Shown: in pieces, positions 45,218 to 52,850 of the stretch
Position numbering within the stretch: the stretch's first letter is position 1
Layout: each line of letters opens with the position of its first letter
Assembly (NCBI RefSeq): GCF_029906645.1
Contig: NZ_JARYGZ010000003.1
Span: 62,001 to 126,000 of the forward strand
Reading direction: 5' to 3'
Length of the DNA: 64,000 bases
DNA from: Sphingomonas oryzagri
Lineage (GTDB): Bacteria; Pseudomonadota; Alphaproteobacteria; Sphingomonadales; Sphingomonadaceae
Notes under the pieces: model-generated
What the model was told of the DNA's origin: nothing
Seen by the model: the letters and a program-made list of their open reading frames with translations, nothing else
Database searches by the model: none
Made by a program: the position numbers and the translations under genes

Positions 45218-45580
45218 TTATCGGCCCTCTTCTGCCCTCCTTCGATCTATCGCTTCGAGTTTGGCGATAACGGCTGCGATGGCAGCAGGGTCGATCTGCC
45301 CACCCCTCATACAATGTCGGGGAACCGCTCTTACTGAATGCAGATTACAATTGGTTGCGGGACATGCAGCGATTTGCTCACGCCAAGTTCCAGGGTTCAG
45401 ACTATCATACCCGCAATCTTTACAATGTAGCTCAATATAAGTTTTGTAGCTTGCCAAACTTCTGTTCCTTTTCGATATTACACTCCATAATTGTTGAAAT
45501 AAAACGGCGTTGCCGTCCGAAGTAATTAGCGCATTGGCAGGTGCATTGTAAAGCCTCTTATCGATGACTTGGATACACAT
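45218..45580 (-). CDS. Zinc-ribbon-like protein of unknown function
   Basis: 120 residues from ATG 45,580. ELHCKDCGYDSLNPGTW followed by AACPATNCNLHSVRAVPRHC suggests two cysteine pairs binding zinc. The C-terminal helix AAIAAVIAKLEAIDRRR is charged. Such proteins are frequent on sphingomonad prophages and plasmids. It faces the DUF6771-like gene. Confidence 0.6.
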   Translation of the reverse strand: MCIQVIDKRLYNAPANALITSDGNAVLFQQLWSVISKRNRSLASYKTYIELHCKDCGYDSLNPGTWREQIAACPATNCNLHSVRAVPRHCMRGGQIDPAAIAAVIAKLEAIDRRRAEEGR

Positions 45581-45675
45581 GCGCCCTCTTTGCCGAACGC
45601 GGAAACCCATCGGCGGCAAGAGAGCAAGCGCCAAGTGTAATTGCGACCGGGTTCTGTTTATGTTCTCATTGATGC

Positions 45676-45873
45676 ATGGACCGAATCGAACCTGCACGCA
45701 TTGCCGAAATCCTCGCCGATAGCCCGATATGGGCGAGGCTGGCCCTGACGGCCGCCAACCCTTCTCTCGTTGAAAGGGCAGCCGATACGATGGCGGCGCT
45801 GATCGTCGCCCGCCTTGGCGAACCCGAGCCGCCGACGAACGACGCAAGGCAGATGACGCTACCGATCCGTTGA
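45676..45873 (+). CDS. DUF6771-like small protein
   Basis: 65 residues: MDRIEPARIAEILADSPIWARLALTAANPSLVERAADTMAALIVARL. This start and the W-A-R-x-x-L-T core resemble the short DUF6771 family, which I recall from sphingomonads. Function unknown. It is the last gene before the tRNA scar. Confidence 0.6.
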   Translation: MDRIEPARIAEILADSPIWARLALTAANPSLVERAADTMAALIVARLGEPEPPTNDARQMTLPIR

Positions 45874-45987
45874 ACCGCGCCGCCGTGGAATCGGTGCTAT
45901 TGTGCCCCTCTCCACCCAAAAAAGTGTGAGACAAACACGCGCGACAAAGCCCCCCGGAAGGAGGCTAAGTGCTTGATTTTATTAAAT

Positions 45988-46027
45988 TGGTGACCCCAAC
46001 GGGACTCGAACCCGTGTTTTCGCCGTG
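45988..46027 (-). other. tRNA-Glu 3' fragment: prophage attachment site
   Basis: Read on the minus strand this ends GGGGTCACCA after a full T arm (ACGGG-TTCGAGT-CCCGT) and a variable loop and half anticodon stem (CGGCGAAAAC). The 5' half of a tRNA is absent; unrelated sequence replaces it at about 46,028. From memory this is the 3' 40 bases of alphaproteobacterial tRNA-Glu(UUC). Integration into a tRNA gene leaves such a fragment at the far end of the element, so the element lies at higher coordinates and the intact tRNA should be beyond the right edge. Confidence 0.72.
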
Positions 46028-46160
46028 GACACAAAATCTTGAATTAATTCAATGGCTATTGCCACACAGACGCCTCGAATGCGCCTTATGTAAATCAATG
46101 GCTTAGGGTAGCGGTGGCAACGATCTGGCAATGTAGGATTCCACCTGACACGCTTTACAG

Positions 46161-46544
46161 GTGCCACGATTCGCGACGCTCAAGGACATCTGCTCTGCCG
46201 GCTACGACCTCCGGCTCTGGTGTTACGCGTGCGCCCGCGCCGAGCAGATCGATGCCGGCATCTGGCGTCAATTCGAACAGAGAGGATGGCCTATTGAACT
46301 CGAAGCCGCCCGTCGCCGATTTCGCTGCCGATGCTGCCAATCGCGCGACGACGTGCTGATCGTTCCCGGCCGGCCGGCTCCGTCACAGGCCGATGCTCCG
46401 TTGCCGTCCTTTGAGAACGGAGCCGACATGGTCGCGTGGTTCTATCATCATAATCGAGCGCTGAAAAAGAAGCGCACCACGCTTCACGTTCCCCCTGCCA
46501 TGATGGAGCGGTTACGACTTCGAATGATGCGACAACCCCGCTAG
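46161..46544 (+). CDS. Zinc-ribbon phage-type protein of unknown function
   Basis: 127 residues from GTG 46,161. CYAC near residue 21 and CRCC near 57 form a four-cysteine zinc site. The rest is basic (HHNRALKKKRTTLHV). First gene inside the prophage end and the only rightward one there; short Cys-rich proteins at this place are often DNA-binding or anti-host proteins, but nothing proves that here. Confidence 0.6.
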   Translation: MPRFATLKDICSAGYDLRLWCYACARAEQIDAGIWRQFEQRGWPIELEAARRRFRCRCCQSRDDVLIVPGRPAPSQADAPLPSFENGADMVAWFYHHNRALKKKRTTLHVPPAMMERLRLRMMRQPR

Positions 46545-46585
46545 CCTTCCAAGCTGACATGAATAGCTGAAATCTGCGCGTTCTC

Positions 46586-46657
46586 GTGTAAAACATCGCC
46601 AAAATCGTCTATTGGAGATCAATAGGTTAGCGCTGCGGTGTAAAACATTTCTATTGG
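46586..46657. repeat. Direct repeats and palindrome near the prophage end
   Basis: GTGTAAAACAT occurs at 46,586-46,596 and 46,638-46,648, each followed by TCTATTGG after 11 bases or 1 base. Between them lies the palindrome CTATTG-GAGAT-CAATAG (46,609-46,625). GTGTAAAACAT differs by one base from the GTGTGAAACAT half of the repressor operators at 59.3 kb. Confidence 0.5.
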
Positions 46658-46658
46658 C

Positions 46659-46910
46659 TCAAACGGGCATTCCTACGCCGTTGACGTTCCAGTTGAGCGC
46701 CCCTTCCCGGTTGCACCACGCCGCATACATTTGCGCCCCGGATGCCGTGGAGAAGTCACCACGGACCAGCGCTCCGATACCATCCTCCTCCGGCCGCTTA
46801 GCCCGAACGCAGAAGCGATCGCGTAGCGGGCCGAAGCCGTCGACGTAGGCTCGGGCGCCTGCCGGCAGCGTCGGAGGCGTATTGCCGGCAAGGCGCCCGA
46901 AAAGCCGCAT
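46659..46910 (-). CDS. Small phage protein of unknown function
   Basis: 83 residues: MRLFGRLAGNTPPTLPAGARAYVDGFGPLRDRF. Its ATG overlaps the stop of the gene before it by one base, so it belongs to the lysis operon. No domain recognised; it is the last gene of the late operon. Confidence 0.6.
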   Translation of the reverse strand: MRLFGRLAGNTPPTLPAGARAYVDGFGPLRDRFCVRAKRPEEDGIGALVRGDFSTASGAQMYAAWCNREGALNWNVNGVGMPV

Positions 46911-47350
46911 CAGGCCGCTGCCGCCGTCGTGCCGGCCAGCGCTTCGATGCCGTCGACCACCAGCGTGGCGGCGAGCTTGAGGCCGCCAGCGCTCTCGATC
47001 GCCGAGGCGAGCGCCACGAGGCCGCTTTCGAGGTTCGGCAGCGTCGCGCGATAGGCCGCCTGGGCAACATCAAGGGCGACGGCACCGATGATGTTGATGT
47101 CGGCCTTAATACCCTGCGCCTCAGCCGTGGCGATCAGCGCTTTGGTGATGGCGAACACCTTGTCGGGGCCGCTCATACCGGTCGTGTCGATCGAGAGCTT
47201 GGCGGCGAGGTCTTTCGCCGCTTGACCGAAAGCCGTCGCCAACTCTTGCTGGATCGCGTGAGTGAGGTCGGTGGTACCTTCGCTGGTGCCGGGGATGAGG
47301 ATGCCGGCAACGAAGCCGAGAACCTTCTTGAGGGTGGATGCAACGGACAT
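46910..47350 (-). CDS. Phage helical protein of unknown function
   Basis: 146 residues from ATG 47,350 with AAGGAG before it. After a hydrophobic start (VLGFVAGILIPG) it is alanine-rich and helical (AIQQELATAFGQAAKDLAAKL). It may sit at the membrane. It stands after the holin gene and has no clear homologue I know. Confidence 0.6.
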   Translation of the reverse strand: MSVASTLKKVLGFVAGILIPGTSEGTTDLTHAIQQELATAFGQAAKDLAAKLSIDTTGMSGPDKVFAITKALIATAEAQGIKADINIIGAVALDVAQAAYRATLPNLESGLVALASAIESAGGLKLAATLVVDGIEALAGTTAAAA

Positions 47351-47421
47351 GATATTCTCCTTCTGGTAGGCTTTGCGAGTGAGGGTGATGATCAGCTGGC
47401 TGGCGCGCCTGTGGCGGCGCC

Positions 47422-47706
47422 TCAGGATGGCTGCACGGGCGGCCGAGGCTCCGCAGGCGCGTACAGTGCCTCCACCCATCGCCAGTGAGCAGCGCGCGCC
47501 CGGATGGCACTCCAAGAGGCGGCTCCAGCTACGAGCAGCGCGCCGAGGACTTCGTCCGCGATCGGGGAGACGGCGCCGTTGACCGTGTCCTGATCGACGT
47601 AGCCGTGCGCGACCAGCGCCGTGCCGGCAGCGGTGATGACGTGCCGGACGATCGCAGCAGCGATCGCCCGCGCGGCGGTGGATGCAGGCGAAGGGAGATC
47701 GTTCAT
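47422..47706 (-). CDS. Holin (Pam3-gp28-like)
   Basis: 94 residues from ATG 47,706. RHVITAAGTALVAHGYVDQDTVNGAVSPIADEVLGALLVAGAASWSAI has the two-helix pattern of Pam3-gp28-type phage holins. It opens holes in the inner membrane for lysis. Its start overlaps the endolysin stop by four bases. Confidence 0.7.
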   Translation of the reverse strand: MNDLPSPASTAARAIAAAIVRHVITAAGTALVAHGYVDQDTVNGAVSPIADEVLGALLVAGAASWSAIRARAAHWRWVEALYAPAEPRPPVQPS

Positions 47707-48227
47707 TTCGGCAACTCCGTGAGGCAGATTTTGATTTCGTCTGTGCGCCGGTTCACCAAACCGGGCACGACCTTCCCATTCGCGCGGTTCCACATGGCGA
47801 AGGCTGTGCACGCGCCGACCCAGTCGCCCGCGCGAAAGCGGCGGGCGACTGTCGACGTTGCGAAGTTGGCGGCGCCGATATTGTAGGCGAGGCTGATCGA
47901 GGCGGCGAGCTGATAGGGATGGCCCTTGAGCGTGGGCGCTGCCTTGAGGACCGGCGCCACGAATGACACGAGGCGCTTATCGACACGCACCGCGCAGCCC
48001 GCCGACGTCTCCCGGTCGCCGGGCTTCACGTTCAGCGTGTCGCCGTCGCAGATCGTCCAGATGCCCGGCGCGTCGGCAGCGCCATGATAGGCTTCAAGGT
48101 GCTGCTGGCCGCCGCTCTCCCATTTCGTCACCGTCGTGCCTGTGATGATCGCTGCCGTGGCGCCGATCGCAGCGGCGAGCTTCGGCCAGCGGTTCACGCG
48201 CGAAAGCGCGGCCCGATCGTCCGTCAT
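47703..48227 (-). CDS. Phage endolysin (GH24 lysozyme) with signal-anchor
   Basis: 174 residues from ATG 48,227 with GGAGG five bases before it. A weakly hydrophobic N-terminal segment (about 18-33) looks like a signal-anchor-release helix. The lysozyme core follows: KWESGGQQHLEAYHGAAD and GIWTICDGDT, with a catalytic Glu near 37 or 45, and AYNIGAANF further on. It cuts peptidoglycan. Gene order endolysin then holin in the leftward operon is coupled. Confidence 0.88.
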   Translation of the reverse strand: MTDDRAALSRVNRWPKLAAAIGATAAIITGTTVTKWESGGQQHLEAYHGAADAPGIWTICDGDTLNVKPGDRETSAGCAVRVDKRLVSFVAPVLKAAPTLKGHPYQLAASISLAYNIGAANFATSTVARRFRAGDWVGACTAFAMWNRANGKVVPGLVNRRTDEIKICLTELPK

Positions 48228-48256
48228 GAAACCTCCATCGATGTCGATCATTGAGA

Positions 48257-48331
48257 GGTCAGCCGGGTGCCTACTCCACCCGGCCTTCCCCCGCTTGACC
48301 CCGTCGGCTGACCCCGGCGGGGTTCTTTTTT
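48257..48331 (+). promoter_or_regulatory. Structured element ending in an intrinsic terminator
   Basis: On the plus strand: GGTCAGCC (48,257-48,264) can pair with GGCTGACC (48,306-48,313); CCGGGTG and CACCCGG (48,263-48,269 and 48,277-48,283) form an inner hairpin; ACCCC-GGC-GGGGT (48,311-48,323) is followed by TTCTTTTTT. The long helix and the terminator share bases 48,311-48,313, so they exclude each other. The phage genes on both sides run the other way, so this would end or control an antisense transcript. Confidence 0.5.
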
Positions 48332-48848
48332 ATCGGCCGGGGTAGCCGTATCTGGCGCTCATCCAGCCCTGCATGTAGGCTTCGTCGTGCTGGACCTGGC
48401 GCAGCTGCTCGTCCTGCGCCTTGTTCTTCTCGCGGGCGATCTCATTGCTGTCGTAGTTTCGCCCGATGCCGGCGCCCTGTTGTGCCAGAACCTCGCGCAC
48501 CGCCGCGATGGCTGCCGTATCGGCAGCCTGCCCGGTGGATGTCGTCTCCAGCTTTTCCTTCCACGGCCCGGTCAATGCGGCAACGATGAGCGCGATGGCG
48601 CTGAGCAGGCCGAAGCCGATCATCGCCATGCCGTTGCGTTCCTTTGACTTGCGGTCGGTTTCGTCCCGCATCTCGGCCTTCACCGCTTGGGCGCGCTGAG
48701 CTGCACGCTCGCCCGTGTCCGTCATTCCCTCGCTCAGCTTATCAATCTTGCCGCCAATGTCGCCAACGACGCTGGTCAGCTGGTTAACTGAGCTTTCGAT
48801 ACGGTCCTGCCGCTCTTCGATGTGCTGCCGCCAGCCGTTGCCGAACAT
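48330..48848 (-). CDS. Phage membrane-anchored coiled-coil protein
   Basis: 172 residues from ATG 48,848 (A shared with the stop before it). A coiled coil with heptads to about 75, one membrane helix near 75-95 (GMAMIGFGLLSAIALIVAALTG), and another helical part. Such proteins next to endolysin genes are often spanin-like or tail-cap proteins; no lipobox is present, so I do not call it a spanin. Confidence 0.6.
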   Translation of the reverse strand: MFGNGWRQHIEERQDRIESSVNQLTSVVGDIGGKIDKLSEGMTDTGERAAQRAQAVKAEMRDETDRKSKERNGMAMIGFGLLSAIALIVAALTGPWKEKLETTSTGQAADTAAIAAVREVLAQQGAGIGRNYDSNEIAREKNKAQDEQLRQVQHDEAYMQGWMSARYGYPGR

Positions 48849-49669
48849 CACGCGACCCCCACCATCGTTTTCCAAGCGGTGATCACGGCCGCCACCGAAG
48901 TATCGAAGTCGGCGTCACCCGCTCCATACGCTTCGTTGAACAAGGCCCATCCGGCGTGCTTGCCGTAGAGCGGGACGCCGCCCGATCCCGAAACGTAACC
49001 GAACGGGTGCGCGCTCGCGGCCGAGCTGGTGACCAACGCGTCGGGGGAGACCTGCGTGAGCAGCCCTTCGATGCCATCGATCGCGAAGTGGTTCGTTTTC
49101 GTCAGCGGATCGTGGCTCAGCAGCGCGATGTGGGGCGCCCCTGCGGTCGGCGTTGCACCAGCAAACACGATGTCGGCCTGAGGTGCATCTGCCCACGTCA
49201 CGCCGATCTTGAAGTCGGCGCCCGCGAACTCAGCGACATACCCCGAGCCATCGAGGCCGGAGCCATAGATGCAGAAAAGGCTGCCCGTCGCCGTGCGATT
49301 GATCAGCTGGATCGGCGCGATGAAAGTGAAGGCCTGTGGTGGCGTAACGCCGAGCGCATACGGGCCAGTCGTCGTGGCATGGACGTCGATTGACGCATCG
49401 CCGTTGAAGTCGGCATCGTTCGCCGCCAGCACCTGCAACACACCGGTTCCGGCCCCGGCATTGCCGATCGCGACGCCTGCATTCATCCGCTCGGTGAAAT
49501 TCTGGTTGGGATCGATCCCGCGTCGCGCCAGCGCGTTTGGGCGCATATACGACACGATCTTCGAGAAACCGATCGCCGCCACCGCGCGATCGACATCGTC
49601 CGAGAACGGCTTTCGCGCCCAAGACGCGCCCTGCGTGTCGGTGAGGATGTTGCCCTTGCCAATTCCCAT
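48848..49669 (-). CDS. Phage virion-like protein of unknown function
   Basis: 273 residues. A beta-rich middle (FTFIAPIQLINRTATGSLFCIYGSGLDGSGYVAEFAG) resembles lectin-like binding domains of tail proteins. No enzyme motif. It is between the tail esterase and the coiled-coil gene in the late operon. Confidence 0.6.
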   Translation of the reverse strand: MGIGKGNILTDTQGASWARKPFSDDVDRAVAAIGFSKIVSYMRPNALARRGIDPNQNFTERMNAGVAIGNAGAGTGVLQVLAANDADFNGDASIDVHATTTGPYALGVTPPQAFTFIAPIQLINRTATGSLFCIYGSGLDGSGYVAEFAGADFKIGVTWADAPQADIVFAGATPTAGAPHIALLSHDPLTKTNHFAIDGIEGLLTQVSPDALVTSSAASAHPFGYVSGSGGVPLYGKHAGWALFNEAYGAGDADFDTSVAAVITAWKTMVGVA

Positions 49670-49679
49670 GTGCAGCTCC

Positions 49680-51467
49680 TCAGATCGCGTTGAAGGTCAG
49701 AATTTGGTGCTGTGACCAGTCGAACATGCGGCCACCGCCTGCGAGCGCGGAGAACGTGTCGGCGGAAGTGTCGCGGATGCAGCCGCGTGGGCCACTCGTT
49801 GGGCCGGCCGGCACGGCGGGAACGGATCCGTTTTTCACCCCTTCGAACGTCTGCATCGCGTAGGTCAGCGTGTAGCTGCGGCCCGCAACCAGCGCCGTTG
49901 CAGTCGTCGCCGTGATGTCGCTGAAGCCGGACGGTGCGAAGTCCGACAGCGCGATCTCAGCTCCGCTGGTGTTGTCGACCAGCCTGAAGCCGAGCTGCCC
50001 CGGATCGGTGACGTTGACCGCGTCGATCGCGATCTGGGTAAGCGTACGGTAGCTGATCGTGATGCCGGTGCCGGTGCCGTTCACGTTGGTCGCCCAAACG
50101 CCGGGCACCGGCTGTCCGGCGCGCAGCGCGGCCTTGGCGCGGCCCTCATATTCGCCGAGCTTGCGATAGCCGAGCGAATCTTCATGCAGGCCATCTATGA
50201 AGTGGACCAGCCAGTATTGCGGCCCCAACATGATGAACCGGTCGGGATTGGCGATAGCGCGCGCCACCATCGCGGCTACGATGTTGCCGTTATAGTGGGT
50301 CGAGCCAGCCGCGTTGCCGTAGACGCACCAGCTGCTCGGCGACCAGAAGATCAGCGGTATATTCGCCGGGACCGGATGGCCATTAGCGCCGAGGATCGCG
50401 CGGATGCTCGTGCTAAGGTGCAGCCCGAGCGCATCCCATTTGTCGACGAAGGTATCGACCGTTGCCTGATTGTCGTTCGGGTAGTTACTCTCGCCCTGAT
50501 CATAATCGACGCCAGGCACTTCGAGGATAGCGCCCGTTAGCTTGGCCCAAGCCGACCATTTCTCGACGCCGCGCAACAGACTGCGATCCGGCAGCGTGTC
50601 AGGGCCGATTTGGTCGATGTTCGCGCCACCGACGCCGAAGGTTGCGTAGACCATCGCTTCGTTGTCGCCCAGCGTCGGCGCGAGTACGGCCGCCTGCCCG
50701 GCGCCCGTCGACTCTCCGAGCGTGTTTGAATTCGCGACCAGCGTCTCGACCAGCGGCACGAGGCTGTCGAGCTGGCTGTCGAGGATCAGATAGGGCGCGG
50801 TCGGCACCTCGTGCACCGCGTCCTGCATCGGCCAAGTGCCGGTCGAGAACATGAAGGCCTTGGTCGGCGCCGGCGGGGTGGTGCTGATCGGCAACCCCGA
50901 ATTCGTCTTCACGCTCAGCGACTGGCCGGTCTTCGGGCAGCCCACGAGCCGCGTCTTTCCGGACAGCATCGCCATGCCGCCCGCAAGATTGAGGTGCCGC
51001 ATCTCCTCGGCGCCGCCATTTTCGTCGATCCACCGCACATAGGTGCGATTGAGGCGAGGGGCGCCCTTCACCGCACCCTTCACGCTCGCGATCGAAATCC
51101 GCAGCGTGTCCGAACGAACCGTCACCAAGCCCGCATCGTCGACGAAAGGAATGAACTCGTCATACCCCGGAACGACGCTGCCATCGTCCTTATACCAGAG
51201 AATGGGCGCGAAGTTGGCATCGAACGTCCCGCTGCCCCCGCCGTCGTCGGGAAAGATCGGAAATGACAGCGCGCCCAAGCTGTCGGGCGTCACCGCCTTG
51301 TCAGCGTCTCGACCAGCGAGAACCTCGGCTTTGGTTGCAGGGGCCACGAGACCATCCGCCCCGTGAAAGGTCTGCAGCCAGTCGTCGAACGAACCGACGA
51401 AGCCCTGTACGACGGCCAGCTGATACGCATTCATGCCGGGAGGGCCGGCGGGGATCATTATCGTCAT
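49680..51467 (-). CDS. Tail-fibre protein with SGNH-type esterase domain
   Basis: 595 residues. An N-terminal tail-attachment part (to about 90), then an SGNH/carbohydrate-esterase domain: block I GQSLS (Ser near 182), block III QGESN near 321, and block V DGLHEDS with Asp and His near 425. These are spread as in SASA-type acetyl-esterases. It could remove acetyl groups from the host surface polysaccharide during adsorption. The C-terminal 150 residues form a beta-sandwich-like binding domain. Start overlaps the stop of the gene upstream by four bases. Confidence 0.75.
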   Translation of the reverse strand: MTIMIPAGPPGMNAYQLAVVQGFVGSFDDWLQTFHGADGLVAPATKAEVLAGRDADKAVTPDSLGALSFPIFPDDGGGSGTFDANFAPILWYKDDGSVVPGYDEFIPFVDDAGLVTVRSDTLRISIASVKGAVKGAPRLNRTYVRWIDENGGAEEMRHLNLAGGMAMLSGKTRLVGCPKTGQSLSVKTNSGLPISTTPPAPTKAFMFSTGTWPMQDAVHEVPTAPYLILDSQLDSLVPLVETLVANSNTLGESTGAGQAAVLAPTLGDNEAMVYATFGVGGANIDQIGPDTLPDRSLLRGVEKWSAWAKLTGAILEVPGVDYDQGESNYPNDNQATVDTFVDKWDALGLHLSTSIRAILGANGHPVPANIPLIFWSPSSWCVYGNAAGSTHYNGNIVAAMVARAIANPDRFIMLGPQYWLVHFIDGLHEDSLGYRKLGEYEGRAKAALRAGQPVPGVWATNVNGTGTGITISYRTLTQIAIDAVNVTDPGQLGFRLVDNTSGAEIALSDFAPSGFSDITATTATALVAGRSYTLTYAMQTFEGVKNGSVPAVPAGPTSGPRGCIRDTSADTFSALAGGGRMFDWSQHQILTFNAI

Positions 51468-51832
51468 GTGGTGGGACCCTTGATCACGCGAAGAGTGAGA
51501 TCGCCGAGCAGGAAGCGTTCGCCGGCAGGCGGCGTCGCCAGCAGATCGGCCTGCAGAATGAAGTCGCCGGTCGTGTCGTCGATACCGGAAAGCGTGGCGG
51601 CAAGGATGCGGATGCCGATCAGCCGGGAAGGCCCGTCAAGGATCGTCAGCCCCTCGCCGGCACCGCCAGGCGCCATGTCTAGTGTGAAGTCCACCGTCGC
51701 GACATTCGCGTGGTAGAAGCTCGCTTTGAGCGTGTAGCCTGTCAGATCGACATGGCCGTCAAGGCTCGCATCGCCATAGGTCAGAGACTGGACGTAGTCG
51801 CAGCTCTCGCGGGCATCTGGAAGCATGACCAT
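51464..51832 (-). CDS. Phage baseplate/tail-associated protein
   Basis: 122 residues, mainly beta-strands: DLTGYTLKASFYHANVATVDFTLDMAPGG. It resembles the N-terminal domain of upper-baseplate (BppU-type) proteins, a guess from pattern only. Starts just after the truncated tail gene and is coupled to the esterase gene. Confidence 0.6.
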   Translation of the reverse strand: MVMLPDARESCDYVQSLTYGDASLDGHVDLTGYTLKASFYHANVATVDFTLDMAPGGAGEGLTILDGPSRLIGIRILAATLSGIDDTTGDFILQADLLATPPAGERFLLGDLTLRVIKGPTT

Positions 51833-51835
51833 CGA

Positions 51836-52850
51836 TCAGCTCGCGGGGAAGAGCTTGATGATGTAGCTCTCCAGCGTGCAAGTGTCGGTCGTGACGGCAA
51901 GCTGGCAGGTGAGCGTGATCGGAACCGATGCCGTGGTGTCGATCGCGCTGGTCGTCGGCGTACCGGACGAAGTCGCGAAGCCAGCCGATGTGCCGACCTG
52001 CGAGTTGGTGGCGTTGCGGTTCGCGATGCGTACGAGGACCTGCCCTTGCGCGCTGGTCGTATAGGCCGACGAAGCGAACGACGTGCCGCCGAAGCGGACC
52101 CTGATCGTCTTGGTGTTCGAGTTGTTGGTGTAGCTCCAGTCAGGAACGATCTCGATCTGCCCGTTCGGGGCCATCGCGTTTGCCGGCACCGTGCAGGTCG
52201 CAGCCGTCCATTCGATTGTATCGCCGGTATGGCTGGCGGCAACCGCATTTTGACAGAGGACCGAACCGAGACCGAGCAGGCCGCGCGCTGTGGGAGCGTC
52301 GGCCGCGCCAAGAAGCGATTGGCCGAATGGTGATGCCGAAATCAGAGAGCAACTGCCCGATCCGGTCCAGAGCGCGACCTTGTTCGCCGACGTCGCCAGC
52401 GCGGAAAGGCAGGCGAGGTTCGCGTTATAGCCCTGCACCGTGGTGCCGATCGCGCCGGACAGCAGGCCGGAGTTAGACAGCGTGCCGCCAGAGAAGCCCA
52501 GGCCACCGCCGATCGTCACTGGCGACCATGTGCCAGCGGCCGAACGATAGTAAAGGGCGCCCGTGGCGCTGGCACCGGCGAGCGACGTCAGGTCGCCGTC
52601 GAGCGGCTGAAATGCCGTCGTGAAGCTGCTTTGTCCTGCAAGGTATCCGGCGAGGCTGCCCGTCGTGACGACCACATTCGAGCAAGGCGATACGCCCGTC
52701 GCACAGCCGCTACCCTGCACGCCCGACAGCTTGATAGCATCGTCCGGCAAGGTCGCCGCTGGCATGGCAGAGATTTTCACATCCGCAGCCGGCGCCGAGG
52801 CGCAGACCAGCAGCCCGGCGAGCAGCGCGCCCGCCAGGCGGCCTTGCGGT
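51836..52850 (-). pseudogene. Tail-fibre protein lacking its own start
   Basis: Reads AADVKISAMPAATLPDDAIKLSGVQG, the opening of many tail proteins with a signal-like lead (LAGALLAGLLVCASAPAADVK), then about 300 residues of beta-rich repeats. No ATG, GTG or TTG in frame lies between the lead and the join with the primase gene at about 52,826-52,855. The frame can be opened only from ATG 52,924, which belongs to the primase gene in another frame. The gene has probably lost its first codons to the deletion. Confidence 0.65.

Noticed and set aside
48330-48848. Spanin call for the coiled-coil membrane protein
   Set aside because: No lipobox partner gene and the membrane helix is in the middle, not at the N-terminus.
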